Assembly: GCA_012934845.2 (NCBI GenBank)
Contig: WNNJ02000950.1
Coordinates: forward strand, 178,112 to 242,111
DNA: 64,000 bases
DNA from: Pomphorhynchus laevis
Lineage: Eukaryota; Acanthocephala; Palaeacanthocephala; Echinorhynchida; Pomphorhynchidae
Direction: 5' to 3'
A program made the translations under genes and the position numbers. The notes beneath the pieces were generated by a model. It searched no databases, was not told where the DNA came from, and saw only the letters and a list, made by a program, of their open reading frames with translations. This document shows positions 46,301-56,700 of this stretch, piece by piece. How positions within the stretch are numbered: the first letter of the stretch is position 1; each line of letters opens with the position of its first letter.

Positions 46301-46739
46301 TTAAATTATACAATTAAGGCATTCTTTTATTGTACAAAACAATATCATGGGATGTTGAAATTTGATTTTCATTAACGTACTTTTTAAAACGATTATTCCA
46401 TCTATCATTGATATATGGATCCTAACATACTTCCGTTCTTTTGAAGGACCAAACATATGAATTTTATTAGTTCTGGTCTTATATAAAGCCTTTTCAAACC
46501 GCTCACTCTGGAAATTCGTTTTCTCTTTAAGTGTCAATTATTAAGCCCTCACGTTTTTTTATCTCGACAAAATCGGAGCAAATCAAATTGTTTCGCAAAA
46601 ATAATGAGCTAGCAGCAGATACTTTCCAAGTGTTAGGAGGTATTTAAAGACCAGGAAACAACATTAGGTTTTAATCCAACGTTTGAAAAATTGATGTTTT
46701 CAAAATATTTTTGGAAGCCTGCTAACGAGTTCATCTAAA

Positions 46740-47266
46740 AAAGTTGGAGAATTATTTTGCTTCTCCGACATTTAACATTGTATGCCTCTATCAAAACTAT
46801 TTAAATTAGATAACAACCCTTTAGCGTCTATGTTATCAGGAACAACAACAAATGTATCGTCGACATAACGAACCTACATTTTAATTCCAGAAAATATATT
46901 TTTCAGGTGATTATCTTTCCATGATCTCATATAGAGTTCTCTCAAAATGGGCGGTAGATGATTATTCATTGCGAATCCATCCGTTTGTTCATAGAATTCT
47001 CCGTCAAATTCAAATGTCATGTCAATAATACACATTTTTAATATATCAAACCATTGATTGTATTCTAAGTTTGTATCGTCGTCAGGATTTCCTTCAAATA
47101 GTAAATTACATGATATCCCTATGGCCTTCAATGTAGGCATATTACTAAACATTAATATTACATTAAAACAAAGGAATTTTTCATCTACCACATCCATATT
47201 GTGAATCCTTTGGAAGAATTCTATACCATCTTTTATGCATGAAACATGTTTTATGAAACAGTTCAT
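46740..47266 (-). pseudogene. Penelope reverse transcriptase part
   Basis: The frame 47266-46874 starts MNCFIKHVSCIKDGIEFFQR and reads FLCFNVILMFSNMPTLKAI (A-box region, the expected SFDVVSLFTNVP decayed) and FYEQTDGFAMNNHLPPILRELYM (B box). The next frame gives VRYVDDTFVVVPDN with intact YVDD. The aspartate of FDV is lost (FNV), so catalysis is unlikely. Confidence 0.75.
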
Positions 47267-47439
47267 ATTCGTGAACTTATCCTTTTTTGACTATAAACTT
47301 CTTTCACTTTATTTGTAATTTTTTTTCATTTTTATGTTGATTTTATGAGGATGCCACTAGTTACTAGCGAAATATCAAAATGATTATTTCTTGTCGCTTA
47401 ACTATACATGATAGTTCTTGGATATTTAAAAATATATTT

Positions 47440-48490
47440 TGTATTCTGTTCAATAGAGGTATTCGTTATAATTGTAACGCGTTTTATTATGTAAGCATGT
47501 TTTGAATTACACATATTTGTTGGCTATCGCCTTTGTTTAAATATTTGGCTGTAGTTAAAGGTACTGAGTTATAAAGTAAATGAATCTATAATCTATTTTG
47601 TTTAATCGATGTCCTTTTATCGCGACTCGTTTTGTTTACGACAGAATCATGTTTCGAATTGTTAATATTCGTGACTGAATTGCTTTTGTTTATAATGTTG
47701 ACTGTAGTTAAATATACTGTGTTGGAAAGTAAATGAATCGGTAATTTATTTTATTCTGCCGAGGCTTGCATTTTGTTTACGTTAAAGTCATGTTTTAAAT
47801 TGTAAATATTTTGACTTGTAATCGCTTTTGTTTAAAATGCTGGATGCAGTTTAAGCTACTGCGTTGAAAAGTAAATATATCCATAATGAATTCTGTTAAA
47901 TTGAGGTACCTTTTTTTTATTGTAAATCGTTTTATTTACGACACATGCATGTTTTGAATTGTAAATATGTGTGTGTTTGTAATCGCTTTAGTTTAAAATG
48001 TTGGATGCAGTTAGAGATACTGCGTTGGAAGATAAATAAATCTGTAATGTATTTTATCAAATCGAGGTTATTCATCGTAACTTGTTTTGTTTACGATAAA
48101 GGCATGTTTAGAATTGTAAATATTTGTGCTTGTAATCGCTTTTGTTTAAAATGTTGGATTCATTTAAAAGCACTGCGTTTAAAGTAAACAAATCTGTAAT
48201 GTATTATGTTTAATTGAGATTTTTTTTATCGTAACTCGTTTTGTTTACGATAAATGCATATTTTGAATTGTAAATATTTGTGCTTGTAATCGCTTTTGTT
48301 TAAAATGTTGGATGCAGTTAACGGTACTGTGTTTGAAAGTAAATAAATTTATAATGTTTTCTGTTTAATTGTGGTCTTTTTTATCTTAACTCGATTTTTA
48401 CCACAGAAGCATGTTTGGATTGCTATTTTTGTTCTTGCTTACGCTTTTATTTAAAATATTAGGAACAGCTGTTCACATTTGTATATAAGT
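47440..48490. repeat. 154-bp tandem satellite, ~7 units
   Basis: The phrase CATGTTTTGAATTGTAAATA recurs at 47496, 47648, 47789, 47948, 48103, 48257 and 48410 (spacings 141-159, mostly 152-155). Each unit also holds TAATCGCTTTTGTTTAAAAT and GTTTTGTTTACGA. Units differ by about 10-20%, and the outer ones are most diverged. Confidence 0.9.
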
Positions 48491-49614
48491 TTTGTCTCAT
48501 TACTTTGCATTATTCGATCTTGTAAAATTAATACTATATGAGTTTACTATGTTGTATTGCATTATTTTCTCTTTCGAAAAATAGCTAAAAATGACAATTC
48601 GTGTAATCTTTTTTGACTAAATATATTATTAGCAGCTCCAGTTACACTCTCAATTTTAATTCTTTTTATCGTGTATACATTACCGATTTTGAAATCGAGT
48701 TGTGCATTTTAATAGTGAAATTCATTATAATTTTGTATATTTTTAAACTGCATACAAATGATATATTATTTGTATTTGTTTTACCTTTAGAATTGAGATA
48801 AATCCTGTTCCTTTATTTTTCTATTAAACTAAAAGTAAATTAGCAATTAATTAATTCTGTTTATACTATCGTTTGCGGACGTTGGTTTAAGGGTTTCACG
48901 AAATCTAGTAATTTGACAAGTACACTGTATTTTTTAATTTCGATCAATAGTATATATACTGAGCATTCAAAACGTTAAAAATTATTCAAAATGTGTATCT
49001 TGCAATTTGAACTTTGTTATTTTAATTCCATCTTTTACGCTAAGGAATGAACACCTTTTGCGACGTCATTTACGTAAATAGATCTGTATCGAAGATGTCA
49101 GATGTCAACAAACGCGTTAAAATTCTCCGTAGATAAGTGTTTGTTTGTAATTTGTATTTATAAAAAGTCTTTTTTTTGTGTGTGGAAACAAAACATTTCA
49201 CATCTCGCACACTTCATCTCTATCATCAATAGCATCGCCGCATGTATTAAAATGCACCTTGACTGATTTGTAAACTGACACCTTGACTGTCGGTCAACTG
49301 TCACTATTTACTGTTTAACCATTTAACTGTCACCTCTCCATCACTACGTTCCCGTAATTCCCTCTTACTCGACGTTCCCAATTACTCTAACAACTACGGT
49401 CTCTGATCGTTTCTCATCGCCACCCTAATCGCCTAAAATCAGCTTCATCTCGAGTTCTGCAGCGCTCCCTCCTTTATTACATTCAAATACCGCATCCGTA
49501 CCCACCTCCTCGACACATGATTTAGATTTTTTGTTGTTGTGGTCATGTAAGCGTGCGCCGGCACGCATTTGCCACATAAATAATTAAACCTTTTTTGACT
49601 GATTCGACTGATTT
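48491..49614. other. Intergenic, possible LINE 3' remnant
   Basis: No gene. A GC-richer patch (49200-49600) ends in TTGTTGTTGTGG...TGCCACATAAATAATTAA, reminiscent of CR1-like 3' UTRs, and holds a GCGTGC/GCACGC hairpin near 49550. No protein motif was found. Confidence 0.35.
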
Positions 49615-49775
49615 TACAGATTTATTTACTCATAATTAACTTTTATTTTTAAATTTCAATTTTAAATTTTAACCTTGTATAAATAATTTTATAAAATCTT
49701 ATATAATTATTTATTATTAATCGTTATTTTCATTTATATTTATTATAAAATACGTAGACTCAGTTATCTGATCTG
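49615..49775 (+). mobile_element. YIDD-type retroelement 3' tail remnant
   Basis: Matches the terminal 150 bases of the family 3' UTR, ending ACGTAGACTCAGTTATCTGA. It faces the - strand copy starting at 50066. Confidence 0.6.
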
Positions 49776-50065
49776 ATTTATCTCATTTGTGAATTTGAGA
49801 GAGACTTAAGATTGTCGGTCCACATCGTTATTGAAAATAAAATGGCATCCGCCGACAAAAAAATATTATTGTCAGCGATTATTATTTCGGTTTCCTTGTG
49901 AAACCATTATCAATGCAATCGTCAATGTAAAAAACACAGTAAAATCCCATTTACATAGACTTTTGATGTATTTATGTTCTCTAGTAAGAAATGCTTGTAG
50001 CTCAATAAATATTTTTACTTTAATATTTTTATAATTTAACTTTAAAAAAAAACACAAATTACTTA

Positions 50066-51151
50066 TATAACTATCAAATCAGCTAACTGAGTCTACGTGT
50101 ATAAAATAATTATAAAATAAACAAAACATAATAATGCTAAATCAAAATTTAATAATTTAATAATAAAATTAATAATTGTTTTTAGATTTTCTATAATTTT
50201 AATCAAGTTAAAAAATAAAAATAAAAAATAAAATTTAAAATAAACGTCATTTTTATGAATTGACTAATAAATAACAGACGTTGTATCAGAATAAGAATTA
50301 GAGGTCATCAGGAGGAACTGCTATGCTATCAGGTTTCGGCCCCTAACTCCTCTACCCAACATAGCAGCGGGGCCAAATACATGCTAATGATGTATTTCCT
50401 CTGAAATAACTATCTAGTATCTTATTCTAATGCAAAGTATATTATTTATTATCCATCCATAAAAATTTGCCACTTAAGAGTTTAAATTTATTCTTTATAT
50501 TATTGTGTTGATTTATATATTTTACTATTTTCTGCTTGATGTTATTTTTATAGTAACCTAGTTTAAAATATGTATCTATTAAATTATTTAAATGATTTTG
50601 AAGAAAGCCAATATCATTACATATTGTTGCAATTCTTAAAATTTCATTATTTAATGTATTATATGTTATATTATATGGTATGCATGAGTGTTCCTGCAAA
50701 AATATTTTCTTGTAAATTTAAATATGTCATCTTTACGATATAAATTAATAGTAGTTTTAGTTAATTTTAATTTAATGTTCATATCTAAATATATACTTTC
50801 TTTATCACCAATACCAGTTTTATTAAGAATAAAGCTACCTGAATAACTTTGTTCGCTTGTTGAATAAAAATTATTAGAATTAAATACACATATATCATCA
50901 ATGTATCGAAACATATATTTCATATATTTATATAGTTTAGATTTAGTTTTTACACAGTTATGAACAAATTCATATTCTATAAAGCTTAAAAACAAGTCAG
51001 CTATAATTAGGCTACTATTACCTCGTGTTGGAACACCTTTTACTTGTCTGAATATATATGTCTCTATTTTTAAATAATTTTGAGGTTTAATATAATGAGG
51101 TTTTAGAAATGCTGTAATAATTGTATTACTATTTGATATCAAATATAACAT
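50066..51151 (-). mobile_element. YIDD-type retroelement (copy D)
   Basis: The frame 51151-50666 contains YLKIETYIFRQVKGV, TRGNSSLIIADLFLSFIEYEFVHN (RT B-box region), YMKYMFRYIDDICVFNSN (catalytic YIDD) and IYLDMNIKLKLTKT...LYRKDDIFKFTR. A one-base indel near 50700 shifts into the last coding part (50699-50442), which ends GKFLWMDNK. The 3' UTR (50440-50066) is nearly identical to copy A at 28.3 kb. This is the best RT reading of the family in the window. The 5' end is truncated at about 51151. Confidence 0.8.
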
Positions 51152-51902
51152 ATTGATAGTTATTATTAATTTATTCGTTATGCTTATAATGTAAATTTAT
51201 TTGATTAATTGACCAATGAGTTATTTTGACAAATATCAACCGCATCAACGGATTATTTTTAAGCATCTATTGTTCTTAAATTTCAGCTTAAAAATGTCCT
51301 AACAGCGCGGCCCTTGCAAAGTGGAATATATATTTTTATTTAATAATTTACGTTCTGCTATCAGGTATGGGCTACTCAACAAAGTGGCTGTTTAGATTCT
51401 TCCACATACCCTTACGGTAGGATATATTGCAGATAGCGGAAAAGGGTCATCCCGTTGACGAGGCTTTCACGAACGGCAAATATTGGAGCATAAGACGTTG
51501 GTAATGATCCAAATAAAGCAAAGATTATACATGAATTGGAAAGATCGTAATGATTTATTTGTGACAAAATAAGATATTACAAAGAACTAAAATTTTCCAT
51601 TGTGTTATGAAAATAACTTTGATCTAAGTATGCAGTGGTATCCTATAAAAATAGCTTTGTGCATATAAACGGCAATAATATAAAATATTTTTTAAATTTC
51701 GCTAGCTATTTCGTTTGCTACTTTTTATTTCATTTAGCCATTTAGCTATAACATCATGAGAGAAAAATAATTTTAGCAAATTGTTTTTTAATTTTATCTC
51801 TGATGATACTAGTAAAAGTTTGCCTCTGAAAAGTTTGCTTTTGAAATTTTTATCTTCTGATGATGCTCTCGCTCTTTCAATAATTTTATAAATAGAAATA
51901 AT
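51152..51902. other. Intergenic, weak inverted hammerhead-like pair
   Basis: No gene. Between 51690 and 51880 GAAATTT/CTCATGA occurs on the - strand and two CTGATGAT on the + strand. This could be a decayed inverted-pair element. Confidence 0.3.
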
Positions 51903-52090
51903 AGCTGACTTATTTTTAAGCTTCTTTTAGAATATAAATTTGTTCATAACTGTTTAAAAGATAAATCTAAATTATATAAAGATATGAAATATATGTTTCG
52001 ATATATTGATGATATATGTGTATTTAATTCTAACAATTTTTATTCAATAAGCGAACAAATTTATTCATGTAGCTTTATTTACAAAATATT
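51903..52090 (+). mobile_element. YIDD-type retroelement fragment (copy E)
   Basis: A short piece with MKYMFRYIDDICVFNSNNFYSI and TTATTCAATAAGCGAACAAA. It ends where copy F begins. Confidence 0.65.
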
Positions 52091-52108
52091 ATTGCATGAT
52101 AATAATAT

Positions 52109-53365
52109 ATCAACGATATGATTTAATCTATTGCGAGATATGTGTTTTCTAGCACACATCAATACAGCTTGACACATCAGTTCGTTATTTTATTTCTAAT
52201 ATATTTTTATAAATTAATTTAGCGCCTGTTCAATAAAGTATAGTTTGAAAGAATGTTGTTTCGACTTTTATATTACAACACGAACAGGAAAAAGGACTGA
52301 AACCTGTAATGCCTTTTAAAAACTTCGTCGGGATACTTTACCCGTAATGCATCTACCACAAACGCCTTGTCCCCAATGGGACGTTCCGACCTTTAAAAGA
52401 AGACTATTAACGAAGCATTAGAAAAATTAATTAATCTTTTATTCGTAAAAAGATATACATATATATGTTATAATATCAATAACACCTACATATCTTACAA
52501 ATATTAAACCATCAAGTAATTATAAATATATGGACAAAATTGAATTAATAGAATCCTTAAATATTTTGATAAATCAAAATTATTTAAAAATAGAGACATA
52601 TATATTTAGACAAATAAAAGGTGTTCGAATGAGAGGTAATATTATCCAAACTATAGCTGACTTGTTTTTAAGCTTTATAGAATATGAATTTGTTCATAAC
52701 TGTGTAAAAACTAAATCTAAACAATATAAATATATGAAATATATGTTTCGATACATTGATGATATATGTGTATTTAATTCTAATGATTTTTATTCAATTA
52801 GTGAGCACATTTATCCAGGTTGCCTCATTCTTAACAAAACCAATATTAATAATAAAGAAGGCATATATCTAGAAATGAGCTTTGAATTAAAATATATTAA
52901 ACCCTTATTAACGTATATCATACAGATGACATGCATAAATTTCCTTGAAGCATATTTTGGATGAACATTCATGCATACCATATAGCATTAATTATAATAC
53001 ATGAAATAATGAAATTTCAATAATTGCTATCAATGATATTGACTTTCATCAAAATCAATGAAATAATTTAATAGCTACACATTTTATACTATAATACTAT
53101 AAAAATACAACTAAACAGTAGAATGTCGAATAGATATATAAATCATCGAAATGTAATTAAAAATTAAATTTAAACTTTACATGCAATACATTTAGAATAA
53201 GACTAAACTAGATAATTAAATTTAATTGGAGGAAATGCATCATTGACATTATTTTGCTGGCTATAATCTTAGATTTCGTAATTGAGGCTGAAATCTGATA
53301 ATGTAACAATTATTCCTGTTGACCTTTAATCTTTATTTTGATATGTGTAGTATATTATCAATTAA
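52109..53365 (+). mobile_element. YIDD-type retroelement (copy F) with 5' leader
   Basis: Begins ATCAACGATATGATTTA, exactly as copy G at 58111, so this may be the family 5' end. A leader of about 420 bases has small hairpins (ACAGG...CCTGT, GTCCC-CAAT-GGGAC). The frame 52530-52964 starts MDKIELIESLNILINQNYL and includes GVRMRGNIIQTIADLFLSFIE and FRYIDDICVFNSND. The end of the RT and the 3' UTR (to about 53365) are strongly decayed. Confidence 0.75.
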
Positions 53366-53706
53366 TCAGTTTATAAAATATTGAATTATAAAAAAGATAC
53401 TTTATAGAAATCTGAGTTAAGAAAAATCTTAAGATTACGATATTTATATTTTTACATTTATGGATTGTACAAAATACTCATACTATGTTAAATGATCTTT
53501 TTTTTGCTGTGAAATGTTGTTACAGTTCTCCATCCTTGTATTTTTCAATCTCGTTAGTACCAATCCCGTTAAAAAAGCCAAATTTTTCTGAATCATTACA
53601 TATAATTGTTGCATGTAAATGCATTGTTTAATAAGATAATGTATATCATTTATTTTGGATCTGTTGGTCACAATTGCGTATATTTTTTGAGTCTTCTATT
53701 TTATAG

Positions 53707-53783
53707 ATGATTTTGCTAGATTCGCACAATCGGATTATTGAAGAATGTTTAAACGATGCAATTAATCACGCTCAAACTTTCGG
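53707..53783 (+). CDS. ARPC2: ARPC2 exon 1 (coding)
   Basis: ATG follows an AG acceptor directly (tcttctattttatag|ATG), then MILLDSHNRIIEECLNDAI. MILL...NRIIEE is the invariant ARPC2 N-terminus, so the start is secure. The acceptor implies a 5' UTR intron or a trans-splice site. Donor gtaaat at 53784, phase 2. Confidence 0.9.
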
Positions 53784-56700
53784 GTAAATTTATCTATCTT
53801 ACTTATGAATTTGATTTAATTCATTAGCCATTATTTTTTCAGATCAATAAAAAAGGGAACCGATATTCTATTTGCTGGTATGTGCATTTTCAAATTGTTC
53901 TACATCGCATATTCTACATACACGTTAGAGTATTTTGTGCTTTGCTCTTTCATTATTTAGAAATACTGATTACTTGTTTGTATTTTATTAATTTGCAATT
54001 ATATTTTACTACATTTTATTTCAGAATGTATTTGATAAAGACTTTTAGCATTTAATAATAAATCAGCTTAATTATAAAACCGTCTTGAACGTAGATGAAC
54101 ATGAGTGAAATCGCAATTTAATTGATTGCATTACCGTTAACAATACAGGCACTGGAATAAGAAGTCCAAATTTTTAAAATTAGCTATTTAACACATTCTC
54201 ACCAGCATCATAATTATTAGTATATCTGAACTTATTCTTGGACATATATTTTTTCACATGTTTTTATTTCAGATTTTGACGATGTACTGTATCATATTTC
54301 TGCAATGAAATCGAAATATGGTTTGCAGGTTAATTATTCAATTTATTCGTTTAAAGTCTCATATTTGTGCATTTAAATTTTGTTAAGATTAGCATTAGAA
54401 TTCCGTTTTTCAGCGACCTTGCCAAATATAATGTTACAGAGGTAATTACATCATCAACTTTACAAATACACCTTTAGAGCGAAATGGTTTTTATTAGAAT
54501 TTAAGGCAGCATCATTTTATTTAAATAAATAATTAGATATTAATAAATAAATTTAATAATAAATATAAATTTAATAAATTTAATAAATATTATTTATTTA
54601 TTAAATAATATTAATAAATAATAGATAGCGTGTAATAAATAATAAATTAATCTTTTATTTAAAAATTAAACATTATGGGTTGTATGGAAATCTTTCGCAA
54701 ATATTTAAAATAAACTTAATATTATTTTCTACTATTAGAGAATAAATTTAGCCAGTGATTCGCTGTTCGTATTGCGGAAAATTTGTATCAGCCTTTTATA
54801 TCAGTACATATTAACTCACACGATGCGCTCAACAGGAAAAATTTGCATATAAATACTCAAATTAAAGCAACTGTTTTGAAATTTTATGAACAAATACAAC
54901 TGTTTACAAAGTTTTTCTTTTAATCTTTAAATCAATATGTTTATCTAGAACCCTAATTTGAACAATTTTTTATTTTCTCGATGTCGTGTTAAATTTACTA
55001 TAATTTGCAACGCTTAAGTCTTTTTTAGTGAAGTAATGATAAAATCAATATTATAGTTCGTCTATTGTAGTCGTATTTTGCCATAAAAGCGAAACTACCG
55101 AATTCTAGACGTAATTTCTTTTTTAGCAATCAATAAGGAAATAAATAAAATTTCTAAATAATCAATGTTAGATTCGATTATAGAATATGCTTAAGTTTAT
55201 ATAGTGTTTTTGATATAATCATATATAATCATTTTTACCTTATAATGATAAATTATAAGAAACTTAAAGAATTATTGAAGTTTGATCAAAATAAAGGAGA
55301 AAGATTTTATTTGATATTTCGCTAACCACTAATAGCGTCTTCAGAAAACTACCATCTTCAGTAATTTCCTGAATATGCTAACAGATGTTAGCGAATTATC
55401 AAATAAAATTTTACTCCTCTATTTTGATCAAGCTTCCATAATTTTATCAATAATGAATCATTATTAACTATTTTAACTATTTAGTCTTGATAATTAATTA
55501 AATTAATTTATTTTTCATAATTAATTAATTATTCCTGTTATTACAAACGTATTATACGCTTGTAGACCAGCTTTCATACTACCACATACATAGATATTAT
55601 GAAAGTTTTATAGACAAAGGTTAACTGATTTATTGATCAGTTAATTTATTGCTTATTATTTAATTAACTCGTTTGCTTTCTTCAAAGCCAGCACTCATTT
55701 TGAAAAAATCAAAAAATATGGTCAGTAATGGCCATATTTAATATATGGCCACCATTAAATATGGCCATTACATATGTCCAGCGAAATCAGTTTCAATAAA
55801 TTTTATTAACATATTTTTCTCGTTTTCCAAACTTTAATAAAATTTGGTAAAATGCGTTAAGACCAATGCTTAGAACATATTTAATATGTAGTAAAATTGA
55901 TATTAGCATTGATATCGATAGCTAAACACTAATGCGCTAAGCTACAATATAATGTAAATTATATTGTAACATATAGTATATAACATATATTATATTGTTA
56001 CGTACGTGCATATTCAAAGGTGTAGCTGCTATCAAAATTCAATAATTCAGCTGAATTTAATAGCTGAATTATTTAATATAATAATTAAATAAATTAGTAA
56101 TAAATAATTAATTATTATAATTACTATTTCAGCTATTTAAAGTCACATACTAAAGCATGTGGAGTGGTGTAAATAGTACTTGTTCATATGTCTAGCATTG
56201 AAAGCATTTAGCGATAATAGGCTTTTGACACTTAGATACAATTTTCTGGTCATAATTTTAAGTTTGTCGTTTCATAATAATTTACTGCATAGATTAACTG
56301 TATAGACTAAACTATGCAGTATAAAAGCGATAATGTTATAAATGTCGAAGCAATAATCTTTTGTGCAGCTTTTACAAATTTGATATTAAAAAATGTAACA
56401 TTTTATAAATGATTGCAAACACAAAATATTTAACGAAAAAACTAAATCAGTGTACCCAAACTTGATCTATAATGTGATAAAATATGAAAACTAAAAGTGT
56501 TATTAAAAATAAATGCTGAAAAACTATTGTCTAAACTCACTTTTATTATAATTTAGTCTTTATGACTATTTCAATAGCTGCTTCTGTTTTAAAGGTTATT
56601 CGGGTATTAAATATTAAATCGATTTATTATTTAAGAGCCAGATCCCACAAGGTGATTTCACAGTAGAAACTAGCTACGGTATCATGCCATAATTACTTCC

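Larger units (their letters stand above)
45585..47401 (-). mobile_element. Penelope-like element between inverted hammerhead-bearing repeats
   Basis: Arms 45585-45635 and 47350-47401 are inverted copies (core GCGACAAGAAAxAATCATTTTG). Between them, on the - strand, lie a Penelope RT and a GIY-YIG endonuclease in the canonical order. The 3' arm (sense for the element) reads CTAAAGA-T-GC..GC-GAAATATC, with stem II pairing 6 of 7 positions. The 5' arm, in opposite orientation, reads ATGAGGA-T-GC..GC-GAAATATC with a perfect AUUUU/AAAAU stem I. It is internally deleted (1.8 kb) with frameshifts in RT. Confidence 0.8.

Noticed and set aside
51690-51880. Another inverted hammerhead pair
   Set aside because: GAAATTT, CTCATGA and two CTGATGAT are present, but no stem II forms and the arms do not align. 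Too weak.
54414-54441. Using the stronger donor CAG|gttaat at 54328 with this micro-exon
   Set aside because: It gives a stop after five codons. The weaker donor at 54320 is needed if this exon is real.
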